Assembly (NCBI RefSeq): GCF_014650335.1
Contig: NZ_BMUT01000001.1
Coordinates: 301,037 to 365,036 of the forward strand
DNA: 64,000 nucleotides
Direction: 5' to 3'
Source of the DNA: Streptomyces hiroshimensis
GTDB lineage: Bacteria; Actinomycetota; Actinomycetes; Streptomycetales; Streptomycetaceae
Part shown: piece by piece, positions 7,911 to 16,826 of the stretch
How positions within the stretch are numbered: position 1 is the first letter of the stretch
Layout: each line of letters begins with the position of its first letter
Position numbers and translations under genes: made by a program
The notes under the pieces: generated by a model
Seen by the model: only the letters and a program-made list of their open reading frames with translations
Told to the model about the DNA's origin: nothing
Databases searched by the model: none

Positions 7911-8207
7911 TCAGGCGATGACGACGTTGTGCGCCGGGGTGACGGTGGGCTGCAGGTCGGCGAAGCCGAGGTCGGCGAGGACGGGGCCGAGGGTCTTGGC
8001 CCAGGCCTCCAGCGCCTCGGGCGACTCCCAGACGTCGGTCACCCGCCATCCCCCGCCCTCCAGGGGGCCGGCGAGGTGGGCGATGAGCCCGGCGGCGGGG
8101 ATGTCGGCGAGGCGGGTGAAGCCCTGCCCGTTGGTCACGCGGCTGACGACGGCTTCGTAGAGGTCCCGGCCCCCGTCGGGGACGTCGAAGGTGACGATGA
8201 TGGCCAT
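7911..8207 (-). CDS. Small dimeric alpha/beta-barrel (ABM-like) protein
   Basis: A 98-residue protein starting MAIIVTFDVPDG. Its length, the beta-alpha-beta-beta pattern and the motif WRVTDVWESPEALEAWAKTLGPVL fit the antibiotic-biosynthesis-monooxygenase-like ferredoxin-fold barrels, many of which are small oxygenases or binding proteins of unknown substrate. The ATG at 8207 has AGGAG 6 nt upstream, which fixes the start although the frame is open further upstream. It stands alone, transcribed in the same direction as the neighbouring deacetylase gene, 22 bp before that gene's longest possible start. The reaction is unknown. Confidence 0.75.
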   Translation of the reverse strand: MAIIVTFDVPDGGRDLYEAVVSRVTNGQGFTRLADIPAAGLIAHLAGPLEGGGWRVTDVWESPEALEAWAKTLGPVLADLGFADLQPTVTPAHNVVIA

Positions 8208-8448
8208 GGTGTGCTCCTGCCGGTGGCGGAGGGCCCGGTGCCGGGCCCGAACACACCCTCCCTCTCCGGGCCGCTGCACGGCAGCCCCGCCGCGGCGGCT
8301 CGCAGGCGCGTTGGGCAGGGGGCCGTAGGCGCTGGCGCGAAGGCGCGCGAGGGGCGGGCTCACCGCTTGTGGAGCGGGCCGGGCGGGCGGCTCCGCTTGC
8401 GCGCCGCCGGGCGCCCGGCCCCGCTCGCGCGCCACCGGGTGCCCGCCC

Positions 8449-8492
8449 CGTCAGGCGCGGGGCCCGTCAGACGCGGGCACGTCAGACGCGGG
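8449..8492. repeat. Three tandem copies of the zapE stop region
   Basis: On the minus strand the block CCCGCGTCTGACG occurs at 8492-8480 and 8477-8465, with CCCGCGCCTGACG at 8461-8449. The first copy contains the zapE stop codon (8484-8482), and the next two each add a TGA. Confidence 0.85.
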
Positions 8493-9633
8493 GCTCGACC
8501 AGCTGCTTCGCGTCGCGGGCGAGCGCGGTGAGGCGCGATATCGCCCGGAAGTACTTCTTGCGGTAGCCGCCGTTCAGCATCTCCTCGCTGAACAGCTCGT
8601 CGAAGGGCCGCCCGGAGGCGAGCACCGGTATCTCGCGGTCGTAGAGCCGGTCGGCCAGGACGACCAGGCGCAGGGCCGTGGACTGGTCGGGCACCGGCGC
8701 GACGCCGGTCAGGCACACGGCCTGCAGGGAGTCGCACATCGCGCCGTAGCGGCTGGGGTGGACCTTGGAGAGGTGGTCCAGCAGCGCGGGGAAGGCGTCG
8801 AGCGACGCGCCCTCGGTCGCTTCAGCCGTACGGGTGACGGTGTCATCGTCGTACGGAGCGGGCGCCTGCGGCAGGCCGCGGTGGCGGTAGTCCTCGCCGT
8901 CGATGCGCAGGGGGCGGAAGTGGGCCGACAGCCCCTGTATCTCGCGCAGGAAGTCGGCGGCGGCGAACCGGCCCTCGCCGAGCTTGCCAGGGAGCGTGTT
9001 GGAGGTCGCGGCGAGCGCGACGCCCGCCTCCACCAGCTTGCCCAGCAGGGTGGAGACCAGGACGGTGTCACCGGGGTCGTCGAGCTCGAACTCGTCGATG
9101 CACAGCAGGCGGTGGTCGCTGAGGGTGCGGACGGTCTGCTGGAAGCCCAGGGCGCCGACGAGGTTGGTCAGCTCCACGAAGGTGCCGAAGGCCTTCTGCT
9201 CCGGAGCGGCCGGGGTGGCGTGCCACAGGGAGGCCAGCAGGTGGGTCTTGCCGACGCCGTAGCCGCCGTCGAGGTAGACGCCGCGCGGGCCTGCCGGGGC
9301 GGCCGGCTTCGCCTCGCGCCGGAACCAGCGCTTGCGCGCTCCGCCGCCGGCGGGGGCGCCGAGGCCGGCCGCGAAGCCGCCGAGGACCTGGACGGCCTCG
9401 GCCTGGCTGGGCTGGTCGGGCGCCGGTATGTAGTTGTCGAAGCGCACCGTGCCGAAGCGCGGGGGCGGCACCATCTCGGCGACCAGACGGTCGGCCGGCA
9501 CGTGCGGGGCGCGCGAGGTGAGCGCGACGGGGGAGCCGGTACCGGCGCCGGATATCGGGCCCGAGGCGTCGGACGGGGCCGACGGGGCCGGCGAGGCGGC
9601 TGCGCCGGAAGCGGAGGCGGTGGTGGCTGACAC
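8482..9633 (-). CDS. zapE: ZapE/AFG1-family ATPase
   Basis: This 383-residue AAA-type P-loop ATPase has Walker A in GGYGVGKTHLL, Walker B LLCIDEFELDD, and a sensor-like LAATSNTLPGKL with GRFAAADFL, the family fingerprint. The family includes bacterial ZapE, a cell-division protein acting on Z-ring stability, and mitochondrial AFG1/LACE1, which handles protein quality control. The N-terminal ~45 residues are Ala/Ser-rich and probably disordered. It is a single gene divergent from the reductase gene at 9705. The stop codon lies in a triplicated 15-bp block. The role in Streptomyces is inferred from the family only. Confidence 0.88.
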   Translation of the reverse strand: MSATTASASGAAASPAPSAPSDASGPISGAGTGSPVALTSRAPHVPADRLVAEMVPPPRFGTVRFDNYIPAPDQPSQAEAVQVLGGFAAGLGAPAGGGARKRWFRREAKPAAPAGPRGVYLDGGYGVGKTHLLASLWHATPAAPEQKAFGTFVELTNLVGALGFQQTVRTLSDHRLLCIDEFELDDPGDTVLVSTLLGKLVEAGVALAATSNTLPGKLGEGRFAAADFLREIQGLSAHFRPLRIDGEDYRHRGLPQAPAPYDDDTVTRTAEATEGASLDAFPALLDHLSKVHPSRYGAMCDSLQAVCLTGVAPVPDQSTALRLVVLADRLYDREIPVLASGRPFDELFSEEMLNGGYRKKYFRAISRLTALARDAKQLVEPRV

Positions 9634-9704
9634 AGCTCTCCAGCCTAGCCGCTGTCCGCGGGCTGACGGCCGCCGCGAGAGCGAGGCATGTCACACTGCG
9701 GCCT

Positions 9705-10538
9705 ATGCGACGCCTGTTCCCGCTCGAATCGCCTGGCTCCCCTGCCTCCCCCGGCTCTGCTGCCGCTCCCTCCCCTTCCGCCCCGGCCCGCGCCTCCGCG
9801 CAGGAGGACCGCACCTGGGAGCTGGAGGAGCTGGCCGAGGTCTACGCCTACCCGGAGGAGCCGGGCCCCGCCCGCCACGCCTGGCTGCGCGCGAACATGG
9901 TCTCCTCGCTGGACGGCGCGGCCCACCACGACGGGCGCTCGCAGCCGCTGTCCTCCGACGCCGACATGCGCATCTTCGGGACGCTGCGCGGGCTCGCCGA
10001 CGCCGTCGTCGTGGGCGCGGAGACCGTACGCCAGGAGGGCTACCGGCCCGCGCGGGCCCGTGAGGCGTTCGCGGCGCGCCGGGCGGCGCTCGGCCAGGGG
10101 CCCGCTCCGGCGATCGCGATCGTGAGCGCGGGGCTCGACCTGGACTTCTCTCTTCCGCTGTTCACCGAGCCGCTGGTGCCCACCCTCGTGCTGACGGGCG
10201 AGGACGCCCCCGCGGACCGGGTCTCGGCGGCGCGCGCGGCCGGGGCCGAGGTGCTCGTGGCCGGCGAGGGGCGCCGGGTGGATCCCGCCCGGGTGCCGCA
10301 GGTGCTGGCGGAACGCGGGCTGACCAGGCTGCTCACCGAGGGCGGCCCGCGGCTGCTGGGGCAGTTCGCGGCGGCCGGGGTGCTGGACGAGCTGTGCCTG
10401 ACGCTCGCCCCGATGGTCGCCGGGGGCACCGCGGCCCGGATCGTGAACGGCCCCGACATGCCCCTGCCGGAACGATTCGTCCTCGCTTCGCTCCTCGAAG
10501 AGGCAGGATTTCTCTTCAGCAGGTACCACAGGATCTGA
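9705..10538 (+). CDS. RibD C-terminal (pyrimidine reductase) family protein
   Basis: A 277-residue protein consisting of a RibD C-terminal/DHFR-like fold after a low-complexity N-terminal tail of about 35 residues. Key stretches are ANMVSSLDGA (substrate loop), DAVVVGAETVRQEGY (NADPH-binding turn), LLTEGGPRLLGQF and APMVAGG. The family reduces the ribosyl side chain of aminopyrimidines in riboflavin synthesis or related substrates. There is no deaminase domain, so it is not a full RibD and probably serves a different or accessory route. The start is the ATG at 9705. It stands alone, 71 bp from the divergent zapE. Confidence 0.85.
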   Translation: MRRLFPLESPGSPASPGSAAAPSPSAPARASAQEDRTWELEELAEVYAYPEEPGPARHAWLRANMVSSLDGAAHHDGRSQPLSSDADMRIFGTLRGLADAVVVGAETVRQEGYRPARAREAFAARRAALGQGPAPAIAIVSAGLDLDFSLPLFTEPLVPTLVLTGEDAPADRVSAARAAGAEVLVAGEGRRVDPARVPQVLAERGLTRLLTEGGPRLLGQFAAAGVLDELCLTLAPMVAGGTAARIVNGPDMPLPERFVLASLLEEAGFLFSRYHRI

Positions 10539-10699
10539 CAATCGGCGGAATATCCCGTTCCGGTTAGCCGTCGGTGGGCAGAATTGAATCGGACGCTCCC
10601 TCGGGGGCACATGATCGGAACAGGCGGGCCCAGGGGGCGCGCAGGATGGTTTCTGTTGGCCGTTGGGCCGGTGGCCCACGAAGGAGAAGGGCTCCCACC

Positions 10700-11200
10700 G
10701 TGTTCACGAGCGTATTGATGATCGAGCAGCCGCTGTCCGCCACCGACGTCGACTTCGTCACCACCCTGCACGACGACGAGATGTCCTTCGTGGTCCTCAT
10801 GCAGCCCAGAGGCGCCGAGGACCGGCTGCTGCGGGCCATCGACGACGTCGCGCTCGGCGAGCTGGAGCAGGCCGTGCACGAGGCCGACGAGCCCGAGGGC
10901 GAGCAGGCCGTCCGCCCGGCGGCCCTCGCCCTGGAGCACTCGCTCCGCAGCCTCCGGGACGCCGGCTGCGAGGCCGTCGGCCAGCTCATCGAGGGCCACC
11001 CGCTGAACCTGCTGCGGTCCGTGGTCGAGCAGACCCACGCCGACGAGGTGATCGTGCTGACCGCGCCGCACCTGGTGGAGGAGTTCTTCCACCGCGACTG
11101 GGCCTCCCGTGCCCGGCACAAGGTCGGCGTCCCCGTCCTCAAGCTCTACGCCCACAACGACGAAGAGGACTACGCCCTGGGCGACGTACAGGAGCAGTGA
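10700..11200 (+). CDS. Conserved actinobacterial protein of unknown function
   Basis: 166 acidic residues with an alternating strand/helix pattern: VLMIEQPLSATDVDFVTTL, SFVVLMQPRG, a long Glu/Ala-rich helix region, ADEVIVLTAPHLVEEFFHRDWASRARHKVGVPVLKLYAH. The last segment resembles the nucleotide- or phosphate-binding end of an alpha/beta fold such as universal stress proteins. I recall homologues labelled indole-3-glycerol-phosphate synthase in databases, but the length and motifs do not support a TrpC barrel. The GTG start at 10700 is preceded by AAGGAG at 10681-10686, a rather long spacing. The C-terminus is acidic (NDEEDYALGDVQEQ). Confidence 0.7.
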   Translation: MFTSVLMIEQPLSATDVDFVTTLHDDEMSFVVLMQPRGAEDRLLRAIDDVALGELEQAVHEADEPEGEQAVRPAALALEHSLRSLRDAGCEAVGQLIEGHPLNLLRSVVEQTHADEVIVLTAPHLVEEFFHRDWASRARHKVGVPVLKLYAHNDEEDYALGDVQEQ

Positions 11201-11217
11201 CCCGGCGGGCCGGAGGG

Positions 11218-11922
11218 TCAGCCCAGCCGCCCGTCGGCCATGGTGAGCACCCGGTCCGCCCGGCCGAGCAGCGCCCGGTCGTGCGTGACCAGCACCGTGG
11301 CCGTCCGGTGCGCCCGCGTCACCTCGGCGAGCAGCTCCACGACCTGCTCGCCGCGCTCCCGGTCCAGCGCGGACGTCGGCTCGTCCACCAGCAGGACGGA
11401 CGGGCCCCCGGACAGCGCCCGGGCGATGTTCACCCGCTGCCGCTCGCCCCCGGACAGCTGGTGCGGGCGGCGGCGCCGCTTCGCCGCGTCCAGGCCCACC
11501 GACTCCAGCAGCTGCACCGCCCGCCCCCGGGCGCCCCGCACGCTCGCGCCCCGTACGTGCTCCACGGCCAGCAGCTGCTCCTCGGCGGTCAGCGACGGCA
11601 GCAGGTTGGCCTGCTGGAAGACGATGCCGATCCGCTCCCGGCGCAGCGCCGTACGGGCCCGGGCGCTCATCCGCGCGGTGTCCTGCCCCGCCACGGTCAC
11701 GCGGCCCGCGTCCGGCCGCAGCAGCGTCGCCGCCACCGCGAGCAGGCTCGACTTCCCGGAGCCGGAGGGCCCCGCGACGGCCACGAGCTCGCCGGGCGCC
11801 ACCTCCAGGGACACCGCGTCGAGGGCGGTCAGCCTGCGGTCGCCGTCCGGGTAGGTGAGGCCGACGGCCTCCAGCGACAGAACGGGTGGCCGGACGGGCG
11901 ACAGGACGGGTGCGGTGCTCAA
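11218..11922 (-). CDS. ABC transporter ATP-binding protein (LolD/MacB type)
   Basis: A 234-residue ATPase with Walker A (GPSGSGKSS), Q-loop (FQQANLLPSLT), signature (LSGGERQR), Walker B (VLLVDEPTSALD) and H-loop (TVLVTHD). This set is typical of MacB/LolD-type ATPases that pair with FtsX-like permeases. The frame is open far upstream, but the TTG at 11922 overlaps the permease stop (TTGA), and the family's N-terminus (VLSLEAVGLTYPDG) begins shortly after. Permease and ATPase form an operon transcribed away from the two-component system at 13156. That context suggests an exporter for a cell-envelope stress or antimicrobial compound. Confidence 0.87.
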   Translation of the reverse strand: MSTAPVLSPVRPPVLSLEAVGLTYPDGDRRLTALDAVSLEVAPGELVAVAGPSGSGKSSLLAVAATLLRPDAGRVTVAGQDTARMSARARTALRRERIGIVFQQANLLPSLTAEEQLLAVEHVRGASVRGARGRAVQLLESVGLDAAKRRRRPHQLSGGERQRVNIARALSGGPSVLLVDEPTSALDRERGEQVVELLAEVTRAHRTATVLVTHDRALLGRADRVLTMADGRLG

Positions 11923-12983
11923 CGGGAGGCTCCCAGGGCGGTCAGCGGATCGACGGACGTGATGCGGCGTACGGCGAGCGCGGAGCCGGCCAGCCCCAGC
12001 AGCACCATCGCCGCCACCGGCACGGCGACGGTCGCCGCACCCAGCTCGAACGGCACCGAGGCCGACGCCAGCGCCCCGCCGGCCGCGCCCGCCGCGGCGC
12101 CGAGCGCGGACCCGGCGGCCAGCACGACCGCCGCCTGCCCGAGGGCGTCCCGCACCAGATAGGCGCTGCTCGCGCCGACCGCCTTGAGCACCGCCACGTC
12201 GGGCCTGCGCTGCACCGTCCACACCGTGAAGAAGGCGCCCACGACCAGGGCGCTCACCACGAACAGGAACCCCTGGATCATCCGCAGCGTGCCGTGCTCG
12301 GCCGCGTACCCGTCGATGCCGTCCAGCGCCTCGCCGACGCCGACCGCCTTCGTGCTGTGCGCGGCGGGGCCGTCCGGGCGCCCGCCGCCGTCGACGGCCA
12401 GCGCGGTCGGCTGCGCCTGCCGGCTCACCCGGTGCCAGGCGGGCAGGGTGGCCCACACGCTCGGGGCGTGGCCGTGACTGCGGTCGGCGGTGATGCCCGA
12501 GACGGTCAGTTCCTCGGTGCCGAGGGTGACGCGATCGCCCGTGCGCAGCCCGCTCTCGCGCGCCAGCCGCTCGCTCACCGCCACCCCGCGGCCGTCCGGT
12601 GCGGAGCCCGAGACGAGCGCGGGCCGCAGCCGGTCCGGCGTGCCGAACACGCTCACCGACGACGCCTTGCCGCCCGCCGTCAGCCGTGTCATCGCCACGC
12701 CGAACGGTTCGGCGGAGGTCACACCCGGCGCCTCCTGCCAGGCCCGCAGCTGCCCGGCGTCCACCGAGCTGTTCGAGAAGGAGACCTCCGGCGCGGCCCC
12801 TGCGGGCGCGGCGAACACGATCCGGCCGGCGGGCAGTCCCGCCACGGCGGACGACGCCTCCCGCGCCAGGCCGTCGGTCAGGCCGTAGAGGAAGACCACG
12901 AGTGTGGTGATGAGGGTGACGACCGCGCCCATGAGGGCGAAGCGCCCCCGGGCGAAACGGATGTCACGGAGCGCGACGAACAA
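11919..12983 (-). CDS. FtsX-like ABC permease (MacB/DevC type)
   Basis: A 354-residue permease with the FtsX topology: one N-terminal membrane helix (about 15-38), a large extracytoplasmic domain (about 40-235), then three helices (about 240-262, 288-318 and 326-346). The hallmark stretch VWTVQRRPDVAVLKAVGASSAYLVRDALGQAAVV, the coupling region of this family, is intact, and the C-terminus RRITSVDPLTALG is typical. It is encoded just upstream of its ATPase with a 4-bp overlap. Such pairs couple ATP use in the cytoplasm to work outside the membrane rather than transport through it. It is probably controlled by the divergent kinase/regulator pair. Confidence 0.87.
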   Translation of the reverse strand: MFVALRDIRFARGRFALMGAVVTLITTLVVFLYGLTDGLAREASSAVAGLPAGRIVFAAPAGAAPEVSFSNSSVDAGQLRAWQEAPGVTSAEPFGVAMTRLTAGGKASSVSVFGTPDRLRPALVSGSAPDGRGVAVSERLARESGLRTGDRVTLGTEELTVSGITADRSHGHAPSVWATLPAWHRVSRQAQPTALAVDGGGRPDGPAAHSTKAVGVGEALDGIDGYAAEHGTLRMIQGFLFVVSALVVGAFFTVWTVQRRPDVAVLKAVGASSAYLVRDALGQAAVVLAAGSALGAAAGAAGGALASASVPFELGAATVAVPVAAMVLLGLAGSALAVRRITSVDPLTALGASR

Positions 12984-13155
12984 GGACCCCTCCCGGGCTC
13001 TGTCAGGACTCCTTCACACTCGCGCGCGAACGCCCCGCCGCCATCAGGGCAAGGGCTGGTCCGCACCCCGTACGTACGGTGCACCCGAAAATCAATCGAA
13101 CGGTTGAGGGCTGCGGGGAGGGGTGCCCCGGGCGAGGGCCCGTACGCTCGATGGG

Positions 13156-14631
13156 GTGAGCCGAACGAGCCTCCCCGCCCCCGAGACCGCGACCGGGCAC
13201 GCGCGCGTGCCCGGCCGTTTTACGTGGCGCGCCCTGCGGGCCGGTGCCGTCCCGGCGGGCGCGGAGGGTCCGGCCGACGGGCCTGCGCGGGATGCACTCG
13301 CGGCCGGCGTGGCTCCGAGCGGTCCGGCGGACCGGCCTGCACAGCCCGGCCTTGCGGATCCCGGTCCCGGCCTTGCGGATCCCGGCGCGGGCCTTACGGA
13401 CCCCGCCCCCGGCCCTGGCCCCGGCCTTGCGGGCCCCGCGGCCCGGCCCGGCCTCGTCGGTGGCGCCGGCTCCGAGATGCCCTCCCTGCGGCTGGTCCGG
13501 CTCGCGGTGCACGGGGCGTTCTACGTGCTGCTCGTCATCGCCGCCGGCCCCGCCCTCGCCGGGACGGCCCCCGTGGCCGTCCTGCCGCCCGCCGCCGTGC
13601 TCGCCGCCGTCTACGGCCTCGGCGTCATCCGCCGCACCGACCGCCCCGGCCCCTGGCTCGCCGCCGTCACCACCCTGTGGCTGCTGCTCCTGGCCATGGA
13701 CCACGGCTTCAGCTACGTCGCCTTCCCGCTCTTCTTCCTCTTCCTGCACGCCATGCCGGTCCGCTGGGCGCACCCCGCCGTCGCCGCGGCCACCGCCGCC
13801 GTCGTGGCCGCCCAGGCCGGCGCCCCCGGCGGGCTGACCGCCGCCAAGGTCATCGGCCCCGTCGCCGGCGCCGTGGTCGCCATCCTGACCGGCTACGGCT
13901 ACGCCGCGCTCTACCGCGAGAGCTGCCGCCGCCAGCTCCTCATCGACGACCTGATGCGCACCCGCGACGAGCTCGCCGCCGCCCAGCGCGAGGCCGGGCG
14001 GCTCGCCGAGCGCCAGCGGCTCGCCCGCGAGATCCACGACACCCTCGCCCAGGGCCTGTCCAGCATCGTCCTCCTCGCCCGCGCCGCGGAGACCGCGAGC
14101 CCGGAGGCGGCCCGCGACCGGATGCGGGAAGCCGGGCGGACCGCGGCCGACAACCTCGCCGAGGCCCGCCGCTTCGTCCAGGCCCTCACCCCGCCCGCCC
14201 TGGAGGACGCCCCGCTGCCCGAGGCGCTGCGCCGCGTGACCGCGCGGACGGTCCCCGGGGCCGTCTTCCGCCTCGACGGCGATCCCTGCGCCCTCCCCAT
14301 GGAGACCGAGGTGGCCCTGCTGCGCCTCACCCAGGAGGCGCTCGCCAACGTCGCCCGCCACGCGCACGCCGACCACACCGCCGTCACCATCGCCTTCCTC
14401 GACGGCCAGGTGACCCTCGACGTCTACGACGACGGAGTCGGCTTCACCCCGGGGGACGGCCCCGCCGACGGCCGCCGGACCTTCGGCCTGCACGGCATGC
14501 GCGAACGCATCGCCGCCCTCGGCGGGACCCTCACCGTCGAGTCCGCCCCCGGCGAGGGCACGGCGATCGCCGCGGCCGTGCCGGTGGGTTCCGGGGCCCG
14601 GCCCCGGGACACGGCCGAGGCCGCGGCATGA
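13156..14631 (+). CDS. NarL-type sensor histidine kinase
   Basis: A 491-residue kinase counted from the GTG at 13156. The N-terminal ~100 residues are Pro/Gly/Ala-rich with degenerate LADPGPG repeats and look disordered. Four to five membrane helices follow (about 115-245), then a HisKA_3 dimerisation helix with the phospho-acceptor in LAREIHDTLAQGLSSIVLLAR (H294), and a HATPase domain with N-box TQEALANVARHAHA, DVYDDGVGF and GLHGMRERIAALGG. The membrane part has almost no extracellular loop, suggesting intramembrane sensing. The stop overlaps the regulator start by ATGA. It is divergent from the FtsX-type exporter, its probable target. Confidence 0.88.
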   Translation: MSRTSLPAPETATGHARVPGRFTWRALRAGAVPAGAEGPADGPARDALAAGVAPSGPADRPAQPGLADPGPGLADPGAGLTDPAPGPGPGLAGPAARPGLVGGAGSEMPSLRLVRLAVHGAFYVLLVIAAGPALAGTAPVAVLPPAAVLAAVYGLGVIRRTDRPGPWLAAVTTLWLLLLAMDHGFSYVAFPLFFLFLHAMPVRWAHPAVAAATAAVVAAQAGAPGGLTAAKVIGPVAGAVVAILTGYGYAALYRESCRRQLLIDDLMRTRDELAAAQREAGRLAERQRLAREIHDTLAQGLSSIVLLARAAETASPEAARDRMREAGRTAADNLAEARRFVQALTPPALEDAPLPEALRRVTARTVPGAVFRLDGDPCALPMETEVALLRLTQEALANVARHAHADHTAVTIAFLDGQVTLDVYDDGVGFTPGDGPADGRRTFGLHGMRERIAALGGTLTVESAPGEGTAIAAAVPVGSGARPRDTAEAAA

Positions 14632-15299
14632 GCAGGCCGGCGTACCCGGAAGGCGCCGCCCGCGAGGCCGTCCGCGTCCTGATCGTCGACGACCACCCCG
14701 TCGTCCGGCGCGGACTGCGCGCCATGGTCGACGAGCTCCCCGACGTGGAGGCCGTCGGCGAGGCCGGCGACGGCGCCGAAGCCCTGCGGCTCCTCGACGC
14801 CGGAACCCGCCCCGACGTCGTCCTCATGGACCTCCAGATGGGCGCCGGCATGCACGGCGTCGAGGCCACCCGCCGCATCACCGCCCTGCCGGACCCGCCC
14901 GCGGTCCTGATCCTCACCACGTACAGCACCGACGCCGACATCCTGGCCGCCGTCGAGGCGGGGGCGACCGGCTACCTCCTCAAGGACGCCCCGCCCGAGG
15001 ACGTCGCCGCGGCCGTCCAGGCCGCCGCCCGCGGCGAGACGGTCCTGGCGCCGCCGGTCGCCGCGCGCCTGCTCGGCCGCGTGCGCGCCGGGGGCAGGCC
15101 CGCCCTCACCCAGCGCGAGACCGAGATCCTCGGACTGGTGGCCGAGGGCCTGGCCAACAAGCAGATCTCCCGCCGCCTGTTCATCAGCGAGGCCACCGTC
15201 AAGACCCACCTCGTGCACATCTACGGAAAGCTGGGCGTGGACAGCCGCACGGCGGCGATCGCGGCGGGCCTGGCGGCGGGGCTGATCCGGGCGGTGTGA
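14628..15299 (+). CDS. NarL/LuxR-family response regulator
   Basis: 223 residues with a receiver domain (VRVLIVDDHPVVRRGL, phospho-acceptor D68 in VVLMDLQM, conserved T and K in LILTTYS and GYLLKDA) and a C-terminal LuxR-type helix-turn-helix (LTQRETEILGLVAEGLANKQISRRLFISEATVKTHLVHIYGKLGV). It is translationally coupled to the kinase by a 4-bp overlap, forming a complete two-component system. By location it should control the divergent ABC exporter between 11218 and 12983. The signal is unknown. Confidence 0.92.
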   Translation: MSRPAYPEGAAREAVRVLIVDDHPVVRRGLRAMVDELPDVEAVGEAGDGAEALRLLDAGTRPDVVLMDLQMGAGMHGVEATRRITALPDPPAVLILTTYSTDADILAAVEAGATGYLLKDAPPEDVAAAVQAAARGETVLAPPVAARLLGRVRAGGRPALTQRETEILGLVAEGLANKQISRRLFISEATVKTHLVHIYGKLGVDSRTAAIAAGLAAGLIRAV

Positions 15300-15380
15300 C
15301 GGGGGAGGACGGGGCTGTCACCGCGGGGTGCAAGAATCGGTCCGGATATATCAAGCACGCTGCGACAGGGAGCACCGCAC

Positions 15381-16784
15381 ATGGCACCGGCCGTCCCCAC
15401 GACGATGGACCGACCGCACTTCATCGGCATCGGCGGCGCCGGCATGTCGGGCATCGCGAAGATCCTCGCGCAGCGCGGCGCGGCCGTCGCCGGCAGCGAC
15501 GCCAAGGACTCCGCGACCGCCGAGGCCCTGCGCGCCCTGGGCGCCACGGTGCACATCGGGCACGCCGCCGAGCACCTGGCCGAGGACGCCACCTGCGTCG
15601 TCGTCTCCAGCGCCATCCGCGCCGACAACCCCGAGCTCGCCGCCGCCGCCGAGCGCGGCATCCCCGTCGTGCACCGCTCGGACGCCCTCGCGGGCCTGAT
15701 GGACGGCCTGCGCCCGATCGCGGTCGCCGGCACGCACGGCAAGACGACCACGACGTCGATGCTCGCCGTCTCCCTCGACGCCCTGGGCCTCGACCCCTCG
15801 TACGCCATCGGCGGCGACCTGGACGCCCCCGGCTCCAACGCGCGCCACGGCGCCGGCGAGATCTTCGTGGCGGAGGCGGACGAGAGCGACCGCAGCTTCC
15901 ACAAGTACGCCCCCGAGGTCGCGATCATCCTCAACGTGGAGCTGGACCACCACGCGAACTACGCGTCGATGGACGAGATCTACGAGTCGTTCGAGACCTT
16001 CGTCGGCCGGATCCGCCCGGGCGGCACGCTCGTGGTCGCCGCCGACCAGGCGGGCGCCCGCGAGCTCACCGAGCGAATCGCCGAAAACGCAGCCCGCCAC
16101 GACATCGAGGTCGTCACCTACGGCGAGGCCGAGGACGCCGACGTGCGCGTCCTGAAGGTCACCCCGCGCGGCCTGACCAGCGAGGTCACCGTCCTCCTGG
16201 GCGGCAAGATGCTGACCTTCACGGTCTCCGTCCCCGGCCGTCACTACGCGCTCAACGCCGTCGCCGCCCTCGCCGCGGGCATCGCCCTCGGCATCCCCGC
16301 GCACAACCTGGCCTCCGCGCTCGGCAAGTACACCGGCGTCAAGCGCCGCCTGCAGCTCAAGGGCGAGGCCCGCGGCGTGCAGGTCATCGACTCCTACGCG
16401 CACCACCCCACCGAGATGACCGCCGACCTGGAGGCCATCCGCGGCGCCGCCGCCGGCGCCCGGATCCTGGTCGTCTTCCAGCCGCACCTGTTCTCCCGCA
16501 CCCAGGAGCTCGGCACGGAGATGGGCCAGGCCCTCGCCCTCGCCGACTCCTCGGTCGTCCTGGACATCTACCCGGCCCGCGAGGACCCGGTCCCGGGCAT
16601 CACCAGCGCCCTGATCATCGACGCCGCGGCGGCCGCCGGCGCCGACGTGCGCGCCGAGCACGACATGGCCGCGATCCCGGACGTGATCGAGGGAATGGCC
16701 CGCCCCGGGGACCTCGTTCTGACCATGGGCGCCGGTGACGTGACGGACCTCGGTCCGCGCATCCTGGCCCGCCTGGAGAGCTGA
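15381..16784 (+). CDS. murC: UDP-N-acetylmuramate--L-alanine ligase MurC
   Basis: This 467-residue ligase joins L-alanine to UDP-MurNAc with ATP in the cytoplasm, the first peptide step of peptidoglycan synthesis. The Rossmann entry HFIGIGGAGMSGIAKIL, ATP loop AGTHGKTTTTSM, carbamylated-Lys region (EADESDRSFHKY), NVELDHHANYAS and the C-terminal domain (IDSYAHHPTEM, FQPHLFSRT) are all present. In Streptomyces murC lies outside the main division cluster, as here. It follows the response regulator by 81 bp and is 42 bp before msrB, so murC and msrB may be cotranscribed. No anomaly is seen. Confidence 0.96.
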   Translation: MAPAVPTTMDRPHFIGIGGAGMSGIAKILAQRGAAVAGSDAKDSATAEALRALGATVHIGHAAEHLAEDATCVVVSSAIRADNPELAAAAERGIPVVHRSDALAGLMDGLRPIAVAGTHGKTTTTSMLAVSLDALGLDPSYAIGGDLDAPGSNARHGAGEIFVAEADESDRSFHKYAPEVAIILNVELDHHANYASMDEIYESFETFVGRIRPGGTLVVAADQAGARELTERIAENAARHDIEVVTYGEAEDADVRVLKVTPRGLTSEVTVLLGGKMLTFTVSVPGRHYALNAVAALAAGIALGIPAHNLASALGKYTGVKRRLQLKGEARGVQVIDSYAHHPTEMTADLEAIRGAAAGARILVVFQPHLFSRTQELGTEMGQALALADSSVVLDIYPAREDPVPGITSALIIDAAAAAGADVRAEHDMAAIPDVIEGMARPGDLVLTMGAGDVTDLGPRILARLES

Positions 16785-16826
16785 CCGCACCGGCGGACAG
16801 CCGCGACCCCCCGGAAGGCGTGCGAG

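Noticed and set aside
10700..11200. Assignment as indole-3-glycerol-phosphate synthase
   Set aside because: At 166 residues it is too short for a TIM barrel and has no TrpC motifs. I kept it as unknown.
13068..13079. CCGTACGTACGG perfect 12-bp palindrome between the ABC operon and the kinase gene
   Set aside because: CGTACG-type palindromes are frequent in this genome and the site is short and single, so I do not list it as an operator.
11886..15299. A 1137-codon plus-strand open frame running across the ABC operon, the kinase and the regulator
   Set aside because: Only its end (14628-15299) is a real gene. The rest is Arg/Pro/Gly-rich antisense or out-of-frame read-through typical of very high GC DNA.
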